A DNA stretch of 39,694 nt from Spirochaetaceae bacterium. Its GTDB lineage: Bacteria > Spirochaetota > Spirochaetia > Treponematales > Breznakiellaceae. Location: NCBI GenBank assembly GCA_031281945.1, contig JAITER010000028.1, positions 1-39,694 on the forward strand, written 5' to 3'. This document shows positions 25,042-33,783 of the stretch, piece after piece; within the stretch, counting starts at the first letter, position 1, and each line of letters opens with the position of its first letter. Under the pieces are notes generated by a model. That model did not search any database. It was not told where the DNA came from and saw only the letters and a list, made by a program, of their open reading frames with translations. The position numbers were made by a program, and so were the translations under genes.

Positions 25042-26694
25042 TCATCTCCCAAATTCCTGCACAAGTTCGCTTAAAAGCGGCACAAGCTGTTTTTTGCGGG
25101 AAACTATATCTTTTAGCAGAAAAACGCCGTCTTCTATGCGCGGAAAGGCCAATTTGGAGATAAAATCCTTTTTTCCGGTTATAAAAAGCAACGAATCCAG
25201 CCTTGTAACGTCCGTTACGAGCATAGCCGCAAAAATACGCCCGTCTTCCTCCACAACGCGCTCCAGCGCCGCGAGCATCTCCTCCCGCCGCGCCACAAGC
25301 GACTGCGGGGAAGTGGTTTCCACCTGGCTTACCGTATAGCCCCCTTCCGCTTCGTTGTACGCCTTCATATCCAAAGCTATAAGCTCAGGGGCGGAAAGGG
25401 CGCAGCTTAAATTCGCCGCCTCCTGCATATCTAAAGCAAGCCGCTCAACATCAAGACCGGTTATCGACGAAAGGTATTCGGCGGCTTCCACGTCTACGGC
25501 CGTTGTGGTGGCGCTTTGCAGGCCGATTGTGTCGGCCAGAACGCCGCACAGCAAGATTGAGGCCGTCTCTTTTTCCATCGGCACCATCTGCTCGCGGTAC
25601 AAGTTCGCTATTATCGTACAGGTCGCGCCGACCACTTTGTTGATAAAATTTATCGGGTATTTTGTCGACAGGTTGCCCAGCCTGTGATGGTCTATCACTT
25701 CAAGGATTTTATAGTTTTCTATCCCTTCTATAGCCTGGCTAGGCTCGTTGTGATCCACCATGATGACTTCCACGTTAGGCTCCTCGATTAAATCGCCTTC
25801 AAAAATAACGCCTGTAACCTGATTGCGGTCGTTACCAACCGGAAGACAGCGCGAAGGCGCCCTGGCAAGCGGGGCGCGTATTTTTTTTATGGCGTCCGTC
25901 TCTTGTACAAGAGGAATTGAAGAATCGCATATCTCGGAAACCGGCGTTGAATACATCACCAGCATGGACGTAAAACTTGTGTCGTAGGGGCTGCTTATAA
26001 CCGAAACGCCGCTTTCCCTGGCTTTTTCAAAAAGCCCCGGAGCCAGCGTGTTGCCGCCCGAAAGAATAAGGGCGCGCACTTTTTTTTCTATGCAGAATTC
26101 CTGTAAATCCCAGCGGTCTCCCATGATGACCAGCGCGCTTTCTATAGCGCTGTTTTCCAGCCGCGCTCTAAAATACCGCCCGTAAGAGGCGGCCACCAAA
26201 ATATTAGATTTTCTTATACTTTCGCCGTCAAAAATATTGATGGTTTGAGCGCGTAAAGTGTTCACCAGATGGCTTATAGAAACCGGAAACGAAGCCTTTT
26301 TGTTGGGGTTTATCGTTGTAATGATGTATTTGGCGAATATACTGTAATTTAACATTCCCTGGTACACGCCGTTTTCGTCAACAACCGGCGCGGCTCTAAG
26401 GTTTTCCCCCTGCATACGCTCTAAAGCCTCCCAAATTGTAACGTTAGATTGCACAACCGGCGGCGAAGACGTTATGTAATGCCCGGCTTTGGGGATGAGA
26501 TCCGGCATGTATTCAGGAACCGGAACATGAAAGCGGTTGAAAATATATTCGGTTTGGGGGCTTAGTTTCCCGGCGCGCAAGGCGAAGCAATTTTTATTCC
26601 CCTGGGCGCGTTTTAACGCGGCGTAAGCCGCCGCCGAAACTATTGAATCAGTGTCTGGATTGCGGTGTCCTATAACGTATACTTTTTTGTTCAT
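25042..26694 (-). CDS. ppaC: Family II manganese-dependent inorganic pyrophosphatase with CBS/DRTGG regulatory insert
   Basis: A 550-aa enzyme hydrolysing pyrophosphate to phosphate. The N-terminal DHH domain has GHRNPDTDS and, after the insert, VDHNEPSQ and VIDHHRLG. The insert (about 70-300) carries two CBS segments around a DRTGG-like domain, the architecture of nucleotide-regulated CBS-PPases. The C-terminal DHHA2-like part has SGKK-type residues replaced by ITGKKDF near the end. The frame opens six codons upstream, but the ATG at 26694 (MNKKVYVIGHRNPD) is the family start. A TATATT lies 5 nt before it, without a good -35 or Shine-Dalgarno. Confidence 0.93.
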   Translation of the reverse strand: MNKKVYVIGHRNPDTDSIVSAAAYAALKRAQGNKNCFALRAGKLSPQTEYIFNRFHVPVPEYMPDLIPKAGHYITSSPPVVQSNVTIWEALERMQGENLRAAPVVDENGVYQGMLNYSIFAKYIITTINPNKKASFPVSISHLVNTLRAQTINIFDGESIRKSNILVAASYGRYFRARLENSAIESALVIMGDRWDLQEFCIEKKVRALILSGGNTLAPGLFEKARESGVSVISSPYDTSFTSMLVMYSTPVSEICDSSIPLVQETDAIKKIRAPLARAPSRCLPVGNDRNQVTGVIFEGDLIEEPNVEVIMVDHNEPSQAIEGIENYKILEVIDHHRLGNLSTKYPINFINKVVGATCTIIANLYREQMVPMEKETASILLCGVLADTIGLQSATTTAVDVEAAEYLSSITGLDVERLALDMQEAANLSCALSAPELIALDMKAYNEAEGGYTVSQVETTSPQSLVARREEMLAALERVVEEDGRIFAAMLVTDVTRLDSLLFITGKKDFISKLAFPRIEDGVFLLKDIVSRKKQLVPLLSELVQEFGR

Positions 26695-26836
26695 GGTTAA
26701 ATATACAGCCAAAACGGGGGAACCGGATAGAATTGCGCCGGCTTGCGGCGCGGTTGACGCAACGCTTATAAAAACGCGCCCTCAATTCACCGGGCGCCGC
26801 CAATAAAAGGCGCTTTGCGCGGCTGGGCGAATCCAG

Positions 26837-26866
26837 CGCCGGCCGCAGGTTGGCCGGCGGCCGGCG
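26837..26866 (-). terminator. GC-rich hairpin after the propeller lipoprotein gene
   Basis: Perfect 10-bp arms CGCCGGCCGC/GCGGCCGGCG (26837-26846 with 26857-26866) lie 16 nt past the stop at 26882. No T-run follows, so it may be a transcript-end stabiliser or an extragenic palindrome. Confidence 0.4.
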
Positions 26867-26881
26867 GTGCGCTGAACAGGC

Positions 26882-28111
26882 TCAATTTAGGAGTTTGTCC
26901 GTCCGCCACCAGACTAGCTTCGCGTTGTAATTGTCCGCAAGCATGGCGGAAAGTATTCCGGTTTCGGAAACGCTGAAAGTGCAAAACTGGAGTTCTGAGT
27001 CGTCTACTTTTACAAGGCCGCCGGCAAGCTCTTCTCCGGTTTCGCCGTCCATGATAAGTATAGAGAAGCCCGCGTCCACCGGAAAATAAAAAAACACGCC
27101 GCCGCCGTTCATTACGCCGAACATCGTATAAAACAGGTTTTCGGCGACGCGGCGGTTGTTTACGGTGAGCGCGCGTTTATAAAAAGGTATTTCCACGCTG
27201 TTGATAAACCGGCTTGTAGCCGCGTCCACAGTCCATAAAATTGAGCCGTCCGGCTCTACGCCGGCTATTGTTTGGGTGAGTTCGTCCAGTATTTCATGAT
27301 AGTAATCAATTTTTACGTAAATGGAGCGCGAATCGGGAGCCGCCGCTATGCCGTTAAGCGCAGCCTGTAGATTATCGCCGCCTTCCGGCGCGGGAAGGGC
27401 GTTGTTTTGTATCTTAACCGTGTACAAAAGAACGCCCTGCGGCGAAAACCAGTAAACGGCCGCGCCTTTAGGCAGGTTGCAGACTACGGCCAGCTCATCG
27501 TCTTTTGAAACATATATTTTTTCTATGGGGGGGAAAGGCCCGCCGCCCTGCCCTTCCCTTCCCAGGTAATCTATAAAATTACCGTCCATATCGAAACGAA
27601 GCACCGAATAATTTAACAGAACTTTTTCCTCGACGTCGTAAGAATGGCGGTCTCCTGAAAGCTTGTCGGCGACGTACAAATTTTTTTGGGAATCTACGGC
27701 TATGGCGGAAGGCTCCTGCAAAGGCCACGCCACCGACCACCTGGTGACGCTTACACTATCCGTTTTTGGTTTTAGCGTTATTGGAGGCGGATTGGTTTCT
27801 TCGTTGTAAATCATAAAAAGTATGTCGCCGTAAGAGTTGTAGCGCAGAACTTTCCCGCCGTCCCCGTTGGCTATATAAAACAAGCCGTCTTTCATGGTTA
27901 TGGCGGTTCGCTCGCCGACCCCCTTGCCTTGCAGGTTGTACAAATTTATCTGGTCTTCCAGCAAGCCTATTCTAAACGTCCAAAGGTCTTCGCGCTCTAT
28001 AGTTCCTTCCCTGTTTCTTGAACATGAAAAAAACAAAACGGCGAGGCAAACCGGCAAGGCGGCGCAAAAAAACAAAGCCGGCCGGCTTTTTTTTACTGTT
28101 CTGGCTCTCAT
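26882..28111 (-). CDS. Lipoprotein with NHL/beta-propeller-like repeats
   Basis: A 409-aa protein. It has a lipoprotein signal peptide with lipobox LFFSC (Cys30). The body shows repeated strands of the type FYIANGDGGKVLRYNSYGD and SAIAVDSQKNLYVADKL, the pattern of NHL-like propellers, about six blades. It should sit in the periplasm or outer membrane, anchored by lipid. Long proteins of this kind are common in spirochaetes, without known function. The ATG at 28111 starts the signal peptide; the frame is open 35 codons further, but those codons run over a GC-rich spacer. It is divergent from the BMP lipoprotein. Confidence 0.8.
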   Translation of the reverse strand: MRARTVKKSRPALFFCAALPVCLAVLFFSCSRNREGTIEREDLWTFRIGLLEDQINLYNLQGKGVGERTAITMKDGLFYIANGDGGKVLRYNSYGDILFMIYNEETNPPPITLKPKTDSVSVTRWSVAWPLQEPSAIAVDSQKNLYVADKLSGDRHSYDVEEKVLLNYSVLRFDMDGNFIDYLGREGQGGGPFPPIEKIYVSKDDELAVVCNLPKGAAVYWFSPQGVLLYTVKIQNNALPAPEGGDNLQAALNGIAAAPDSRSIYVKIDYYHEILDELTQTIAGVEPDGSILWTVDAATSRFINSVEIPFYKRALTVNNRRVAENLFYTMFGVMNGGGVFFYFPVDAGFSILIMDGETGEELAGGLVKVDDSELQFCTFSVSETGILSAMLADNYNAKLVWWRTDKLLN

Positions 28112-28222
28112 GAATACGGCCAAGATACATGAAAAACAGTCTTTTGAATATACCTTATTAAAATCACGGGAGCGGCGGCGGCTGGGGGTTGGCGGCGGGC
28201 GCCCGGCGCGAAACAAGTCCGG

Positions 28223-28251
28223 TTTATAAACGCCGGCTTTACGTGTATGAT
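28223..28251 (+). promoter_or_regulatory. Promoter of the BMP-type lipoprotein gene, leaderless geometry
   Basis: TTTATA (28223-28228), a 17-nt spacer and TATGAT (28246-28251). The ATG follows after only 6 nt, with no Shine-Dalgarno. Confidence 0.45.
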
Positions 28252-28257
28252 TAAATC

Positions 28258-29289
28258 ATGTGTAAATTGATATTGTCCGCCGCGCTTCTTTGCTCTGTTT
28301 TATCCGGTTGCAACGACGCTAAAACAAGCGTTTTGGAAGAAAAACCTCCGCCCACAGTCATGCTTTTGAGCGAAATGGGGTTTGAATACGAAAACACTTA
28401 CATAAATTCCCTTTTTAGAGGCGTTTTACGCTTTTACGGCGAATCAATGGAAAACCAGAAAAGACGCGGGGTTCTGTACGATGTATACGAATCGGGCCAG
28501 GGAACGGACGCCATGAAAAACGCTCTGATAAAAATAAGCGAAGAAGGCGCCTGGGATCTTATAATAGCCGGAGCCGGTTTTTTTGAAGCCGTAAAATACG
28601 CCGCACCCAAATTCCCCCGGCAAAAATACGCGCTGGCCGACGAGGGGGATATACGTTTGGAAAACGTGCGCCAATACCTTTCCGCTGAACAGGAAGGGAG
28701 TTATATGGTTGGGGCCGCCGCCGCTTTAAAATCTATTGAAGACGGGGTAAAAAATCCGGAATTCGGCTTTATAGGGGGGATAAACTCCGCGGTGATAGCC
28801 CGGTTTGAAAACGGGTTTGTAAAAGGCGTTCATTCCATACTGCCTGCATCTAACGTGAGGGTTTTTTACGCGAATTCATGGATTTCACCGGACGCGGCTT
28901 ATGCGGAAGCCCGAAAATGGTATTCAAGCGGGGTGTTCGCCGTGTATACGGCCGCCGGCGGCACGGGAATAGGCGCGATAAAATCGGCGAAAGAAGAGCG
29001 GCTCGCCGGTAAAAACGTGTGGGTGATAGGCGTGGACACAGACCAGTACGACGAAGGCCTTTATATGCCGAACGCCTCCGCGGTTTACACCTCGATGATA
29101 AAACGGGTTGACGAAGCCGCTTACGACGCCATTAATTCCGTATATTCCGGGAGTTTTCATTCCAGCGATAAAATTTTACAGAATTTGGCGAACAAGGGCG
29201 TAGGCTACACCCTCACAAACCCGGAGTTGAGCGAAAACGTGCGCGAACAACTCGAAAAAATAGAAAAAGAAATTGGACTTGTTCAATAA
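28258..29289 (+). CDS. BMP/PnrA-family nucleoside-binding lipoprotein
   Basis: A 343-aa lipoprotein with lipobox LSGC (Cys18). It belongs to the basic membrane protein family, whose treponeme member PnrA/TmpC binds purine nucleosides for an ABC importer. Family segments include WDLIIAGAGFF, YMVGAAAAL, FGFIGGI, VYTAAGGTGIGAI and VWVIGVDTDQY. No transporter genes follow; a histidine kinase does, so a sensory role is also possible. The last codons (I-G-L-V-Q) and the stop lie inside repeat copy F, so the native C-terminus may have been changed by the repeat. Confidence 0.88.
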   Translation: MCKLILSAALLCSVLSGCNDAKTSVLEEKPPPTVMLLSEMGFEYENTYINSLFRGVLRFYGESMENQKRRGVLYDVYESGQGTDAMKNALIKISEEGAWDLIIAGAGFFEAVKYAAPKFPRQKYALADEGDIRLENVRQYLSAEQEGSYMVGAAAALKSIEDGVKNPEFGFIGGINSAVIARFENGFVKGVHSILPASNVRVFYANSWISPDAAYAEARKWYSSGVFAVYTAAGGTGIGAIKSAKEERLAGKNVWVIGVDTDQYDEGLYMPNASAVYTSMIKRVDEAAYDAINSVYSGSFHSSDKILQNLANKGVGYTLTNPELSENVREQLEKIEKEIGLVQ

Positions 29290-29446
29290 CCCGGCCGCTT
29301 CGCCCGCCAACCCGCGGGGCGCCATGAAGAGCTTGGGGCTTTACAGCCTCGCAAAACGCTCCGCGTTTTGCTGTTTTTAGCGGCCGCCTTAAGCCAAATT
29401 TGGCTTAAGTCTTAAGGAAACAGAAGTTTTTGAACAACTCTATTAT
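29271..29446 (+). repeat. Dispersed structured repeat, copy F (overlaps a gene end)
   Basis: It begins AATTGGACTTGTTCAATAACCCGG inside the BMP-gene end and closes TTGAACAACTCTATTAT. Hairpin 2 is GCAAAACGC-TCC-GCGTTTTGC (29351-29371), a compensated variant of copy D. A perfect 22-bp palindrome (29388-29409) has been gained before a decayed third hairpin. Confidence 0.85.
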
Positions 29447-29490
29447 TTCCAGAAAATCAAACGCCTAAAGGCGGGACGGAAAAATAAACT

Positions 29491-32199
29491 ATGCGTAAAC
29501 AACAAAAAATAAAATTAACGGTGGGTAAAAAAATAGGCCTTGGTTTTTTTTGCATAACGTTTATCTGCGTAATTGTAGGAGCCTCCGGGGTTTACGGAAA
29601 TTTTACGTTAAACCGGACGCTAAACCGTATAGACAAAGACCTGATGAAAACAATGGAAAACATCCACGACCTAAACTACCAAAGAACCCTTATCACCGCG
29701 TACATTAACGAAACTATGGCGCTGAACGGCGACTTTAACAGGATTCAAAAATTAAAAAATATAAAACAAAACGCGGAGGTGGTTTTAAAAGACGCAAACG
29801 CCGCTTGGAAGGAACTGAACGGCAGGCCTTTTTTACTTTCGGACAAGCGCCGTTTTGAGGAGCTTGAAAAAGCGTTTAACGGGTGGCGGCAATACTACAT
29901 AAAATTATTCAACACTTATATTGATTTATTGATTATGACGCCTGACGGGGAATCGCTTGACGGAATTTATAAAAGATTTTCAGCCGTGATGAACGAATCG
30001 GGGATTTATTCTTACGAATTTTACCGCACAATGATTACGTTTCTTAACCAAAACAAAATAGAAGTTGAAAAACTTATAAATCAAGGGGTGATAATGGAGC
30101 GGCGCCTTACAATAATAATAGCCGCTATTATTATTTTTGGCGCCTGTTTGTCCACGTTGCTCGGCTCATTAATAGTGTCTTCAATTTCCAACCCCATACG
30201 GCGCGCCTTCACCGCGTTAAAGGACATCGTAAACGGCGCTCCGACACAGCAAACCCTGGAAGCGATAAGCCATGACGAAATAGGCGAAATGACCGTGCTT
30301 CTTCGTGAATTAAACGATATGCGCGAGCGGGCGGAAGGCGCGGCGAAGGCGAAGTCGCGGTTTTTGGCTTCCATGAGCCACGAAATAAGAACCCCCATGA
30401 ACGCGATTATAGGCATGAGCGAGCTTATGCCTATGGACAACTTAAACGAAATACAGCGCGATTATTTTGAAAGCATAAAAAAAATGTCAAAATCGCTGCT
30501 TTCCATCATTAACGACATCCTTGATTTTTCCAAAATAGACGCGGGCAAGCTGGAAATCGTTCCGGTGGATTTCAACACGCACGCCCTTTTTGACAATCTG
30601 GCGTCCATGTTCAAATTTATAGCCGCCGGAAAAAATCTTGATTTTAAATCATACCTCGCCCCAACCGTTCCGGAAACGTTGTTTGGAGATGAAATCCGCA
30701 TACGGCAAATTTTAACGAACATCGTAAACAACGCCATAAAATATACGCGGGAAGGTTTTGTAAGCTTTGAAATGCATAACAAAAATGAAAGCTCAGGCAA
30801 AGAATACCTCATGGTGAAGATTGCGGATTCCGGCATAGGCATAAAACCGGAAAACTTGCCGAAACTTTTTGAAGAATTTGAAAGATTCGACGTGAAAAAA
30901 AACAGCCGCGTTGTGGGAACCGGCCTGGGCCTTGCGATAGCAAAAAATCTGACGACCCTTATGGGCGGGCGCATAGAGGTGGAAAGCGAATACGAAAAAG
31001 GCTCGTGTTTCACCGTGTATATACCGCTCTCTCACGGAGACCCCGGCAAGGTGGAGGCGGAAATCGTCCTAGGCCGCGTAAAAGCGAAAGACGATGTGCG
31101 CGTTTTGGTTGTAGACGACACAAAAACAAACCTGATAGTGGCGCAGGGTTTTTTACTGTCGCATAACATTAAAGCTGAAGTCGCGGAAAGCGGTGAAGAA
31201 GCTATTGGGTTAACCAAAAAAGCGGACGCGGAAGGAAGGCCGTACGACATAATTTTTATGGATCACATGATGCCGGATATGGACGGCGTTGAAACCGCCA
31301 AAAAATTGCGCGACTGGGAGAAAGAAAAAAACGCCGGAAAAACGCCCGCGCAAAGCGTCCCCATCATAGCGTTAAGCGCAAACGCGATTTCCGGCATGAA
31401 AGAATTTTTTATCGAAAACGGCATGAACGGTTTTTTGTCAAAACCTATTGAGGCGCCGGAACTTAACGATATGCTCGTCCAATGGCTGGATCCAGGTAAA
31501 TTTACGCTTGAAACAGACGCAAAAGATTCCGCCGCTCCCGCGTCTGAGGGCCCGGAAGCTTTAAACAACGACGGAAACCAGGCTTTTTACCAGAATTTGC
31601 GGGAAATAAAAGACCTTGAAGTTGAAACCGGGCTTTCCCACATAGCGGGAAGCCGCGCCGGGTACAGGATGACGCTTAAGCAATTTTACAACAGCCTGGA
31701 ACAAACGCTGGAGCTTATGCGCAAGTACGCCGCGGAGGGCGACTGGAAAAATTTTAGCATTCGCGTCCATGGATTAAAAGGCGTAATGCGTATTATAGGC
31801 CATTCCAGGCTGGGCGACGCCGCCGCGCTGCTGGAAGCCGCCGGTAAAAGAGAAGACGCCGAGACCTGCCTGGAAAACCTGGAGCCGTTTTGCGAAATGG
31901 CGGCGGCGTTCCGCCAGGAACTTTACGCGGCCGGCCTTATGGAAGAAGACGCTCAAAACAAAGACTTTTCGCAAAACGTCGCGGAAGCCGATTTTACCCC
32001 AGCGCTTGCGGCGTTAAAAAAAGCCTGCTCTACAGGCCGCGTAAAAGAAATAGAGCTGGCCGCGAAAAAGATTGCGCCTTTTAGCCAAAAACAGGAAAAA
32101 GGCGCGGAGATAAAGGCGTTGCTCGAAATGATTGAAAGTTTTGAGTACACGCAAGCGATAAAAAAAATAGACGAACTTTTAGCGGAGCAACCGGCGTAA
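29491..32199 (+). CDS. Hybrid sensor histidine kinase (HAMP-HisKA-HATPase-REC-Hpt)
   Basis: A 902-aa membrane phosphorelay kinase. TM1 lies near 15-37, then a helical sensor region (about 40-200), TM2 near 205-230, HAMP, and HisKA with H297 (SMSHEIRTPMNAIIG). HATPase_c follows with GTGLGLAIAKNL, then a receiver with D591 (IIFMDHMMPDMDG), and an Hpt domain with H760 (VHGLKG). It thus holds the whole relay H-D-H. It lies 44 nt past repeat copy F and is convergent with a response regulator that could be its output partner. The signal is unknown; the nearby BMP lipoprotein is a candidate input. Confidence 0.95.
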   Translation: MRKQQKIKLTVGKKIGLGFFCITFICVIVGASGVYGNFTLNRTLNRIDKDLMKTMENIHDLNYQRTLITAYINETMALNGDFNRIQKLKNIKQNAEVVLKDANAAWKELNGRPFLLSDKRRFEELEKAFNGWRQYYIKLFNTYIDLLIMTPDGESLDGIYKRFSAVMNESGIYSYEFYRTMITFLNQNKIEVEKLINQGVIMERRLTIIIAAIIIFGACLSTLLGSLIVSSISNPIRRAFTALKDIVNGAPTQQTLEAISHDEIGEMTVLLRELNDMRERAEGAAKAKSRFLASMSHEIRTPMNAIIGMSELMPMDNLNEIQRDYFESIKKMSKSLLSIINDILDFSKIDAGKLEIVPVDFNTHALFDNLASMFKFIAAGKNLDFKSYLAPTVPETLFGDEIRIRQILTNIVNNAIKYTREGFVSFEMHNKNESSGKEYLMVKIADSGIGIKPENLPKLFEEFERFDVKKNSRVVGTGLGLAIAKNLTTLMGGRIEVESEYEKGSCFTVYIPLSHGDPGKVEAEIVLGRVKAKDDVRVLVVDDTKTNLIVAQGFLLSHNIKAEVAESGEEAIGLTKKADAEGRPYDIIFMDHMMPDMDGVETAKKLRDWEKEKNAGKTPAQSVPIIALSANAISGMKEFFIENGMNGFLSKPIEAPELNDMLVQWLDPGKFTLETDAKDSAAPASEGPEALNNDGNQAFYQNLREIKDLEVETGLSHIAGSRAGYRMTLKQFYNSLEQTLELMRKYAAEGDWKNFSIRVHGLKGVMRIIGHSRLGDAAALLEAAGKREDAETCLENLEPFCEMAAAFRQELYAAGLMEEDAQNKDFSQNVAEADFTPALAALKKACSTGRVKEIELAAKKIAPFSQKQEKGAEIKALLEMIESFEYTQAIKKIDELLAEQPA

Positions 32200-32230
32200 A
32201 AGCGCGGCGGAAAACCACGCGCCGCCGCTT
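32200..32230. terminator. Hairpin between the convergent kinase and response regulator genes
   Basis: AAGCGCGGCGG and GCCGCCGCTT can pair with one bulge around an AAAACCAC loop. It touches both stop codons and may serve both strands. Confidence 0.35.
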
Positions 32231-32837
32231 AACCTAGTTTTTCACGAACAAGCGGTTGGAGTTTTTTTAACTTTTCAGCGGCCTCGCCAAGATCTAAACA
32301 CGCTATATTACGGTCTATGGAACCCAAAAGGACGCTGATTTCGGTTGTTTTTTGAGGACGGGCCATCTCCCGCCAAACTTGTTTTAACAGCTCCCCCGCC
32401 TGTTCAATTCTGCCCTGGGTGCAGGCTTCCTGCAATTCAAACAGGCTGTTTAGTATGTACTGGTACGGATGCAGGGAGCTTTTGATTTTTTCCAGCAGAA
32501 CGTCAGGCTTCACCGGTTTAACGATATAGCCGTTTGCGCCGGCTTGACCGGCTTTTGAAATGATTTCTTTATTCATGGTTCCAGTTACAAAAATAACCGG
32601 AATATATTTAAAGCCGGGATTTTCGCGCATCATGGATATGAAGTCGAACCCGTTCATTTCAGGCATTTCCAGGTCCAGCAAAACAAGATCTATTTTTGTA
32701 TTATTGAGTATTTCAAGCCCCGCAAACGCTGATTTCGCTACACATAATTCATATTTCATATTAATTATGTGTTTAATGCTTAACAGGCTTTCCCCCACAT
32801 CGTCAATCGCTAAAATTGTGGTTCCTGATTCACTCAT
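32229..32837 (-). CDS. Response regulator with receiver and uncharacterised helical output domain
   Basis: A 202-aa protein. The receiver (1 to about 122) has the acidic pair D12-D13, phosphorylation site D55 (LLDLEMPEMNG), T85 and K107 (VKPVKP). The remaining 75 residues are helical and Leu/Glu-rich, without a DNA-binding or enzyme motif, so output may be protein-protein. It is convergent with the hybrid kinase, a likely partner. There is no Shine-Dalgarno; a promoter -10 box lies 6 nt before the ATG, suggesting a leaderless mRNA. Confidence 0.9.
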   Translation of the reverse strand: MSESGTTILAIDDVGESLLSIKHIINMKYELCVAKSAFAGLEILNNTKIDLVLLDLEMPEMNGFDFISMMRENPGFKYIPVIFVTGTMNKEIISKAGQAGANGYIVKPVKPDVLLEKIKSSLHPYQYILNSLFELQEACTQGRIEQAGELLKQVWREMARPQKTTEISVLLGSIDRNIACLDLGEAAEKLKKLQPLVREKLG

Positions 32838-32843
32838 GGTCTT

Positions 32844-32872
32844 AATATCTTATAATATATGATGAATGTCAA
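32844..32872 (-). promoter_or_regulatory. Promoter of the response regulator, leaderless geometry
   Basis: On the minus strand a perfect TTGACA (32872-32867), a 17-nt spacer and GATATT (32849-32844), then 6 nt to the ATG. Confidence 0.6.
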
Positions 32873-32877
32873 GTGAA

Positions 32878-32970
32878 TGGGCTTGTTTAAGAATCAACCG
32901 GGACTGGCGAAATAAGTCCAATTAAACCGCGGGTGATTTTAGCTTTTTACCGCAAAAACCGAAAATTGAA
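32878..32970. repeat. Dispersed structured repeat, copy G (variant, inverted ends)
   Basis: Forward GGGCTTGTTTAAGAATCAACC faces reverse GGCGAAATAAGTCCAATT across a short centre, forming a hairpin. ACCGCAAAAACCGAAAATT follows, as in copy C. It lies in the space between the divergent response regulator and flgG. Confidence 0.55.
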
Positions 32971-32983
32971 ACGGGAGGACTAA

Positions 32984-33778
32984 ATGGTTAGAAGTTTATG
33001 GACGGGGGCTTCCGGCATGATAGGCCAGCAGTCCAATATAGATACAATTTCCAACAACCTTGCAAACGTAAATACATCCGGCTTTAAAAAAGTACGCTCC
33101 GATTTTGAAGACCTCTTGTATCAAACCGTAAAAATAGCGGGGACGCCGGCTACGGAAGATACGGTGACTCCGGTGGGTATACAGATGGGGCACGGCGTAA
33201 AAGTAGCCGCAACTCAGCGCATGTTCACGCAGGGGGCTCTTCAAAGCACCGAAAACGTATACGACCTGGCCATACAGGGCGAGGGATTTTTTAGGATACA
33301 AATGTATGACGGCAGTTACGCTTACACCAGAGACGGCGCGTTTAAAGTGGACAGCGACGGGCGGCTTGTAACGTCTAACGGCTACTGGGTTTTGCCGGAT
33401 ATAGTTATGCCGGAAAATTTTTTGCCGCAAACAATTAACATTACAAAAACCGGCCGCGTTACGGTGAAAATCCCAGGTTCCGACGACCCTGTAGACGTGG
33501 GTCAAATTGAACTATACCGGTTCCCGAATCCCGTGGGCCTCACCGCAACCGGTGAAAATCTTTACAAAGTAACGCAGGCGTCAGGCGAGCCTATAACAGG
33601 AACCCCCGGTTTTGACGGCATGGGGCAGACGATTCATAAATTTTTGGAAATGTCCAACGTATCGGTGGTGCGCGAAATGGTCGACTTAATTGTAGCCCAA
33701 CGCGCATACGAGTTTAATTCGCGCACGATTCAAACCAGCGACAATATGCTCGCAACCGCCACGGGGCTTAAACGGTAA
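32984..33778 (+). CDS. flgG: Flagellar distal rod protein FlgG
   Basis: A 264-aa rod protein of usual length. It has the rod-family N-terminus MVRSLWTGASGMIGQQ with N-N-L-A-N-V-N-T-S-G-F and the C-terminal motif LVEMSN-like FLEMSNVSVVREMVDLI followed by RAYEFN. FlgG forms the distal rod of the periplasmic flagellum. GGGAGG lies 5 nt before the ATG. It heads a cluster with a secreted unknown (5 nt later) and a FlgJ-like protein. flgF, often the neighbour, is not present. No clear sigma28 promoter is seen upstream. Confidence 0.96.
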   Translation: MVRSLWTGASGMIGQQSNIDTISNNLANVNTSGFKKVRSDFEDLLYQTVKIAGTPATEDTVTPVGIQMGHGVKVAATQRMFTQGALQSTENVYDLAIQGEGFFRIQMYDGSYAYTRDGAFKVDSDGRLVTSNGYWVLPDIVMPENFLPQTINITKTGRVTVKIPGSDDPVDVGQIELYRFPNPVGLTATGENLYKVTQASGEPITGTPGFDGMGQTIHKFLEMSNVSVVREMVDLIVAQRAYEFNSRTIQTSDNMLATATGLKR

Positions 33779-33783
33779 CATTT

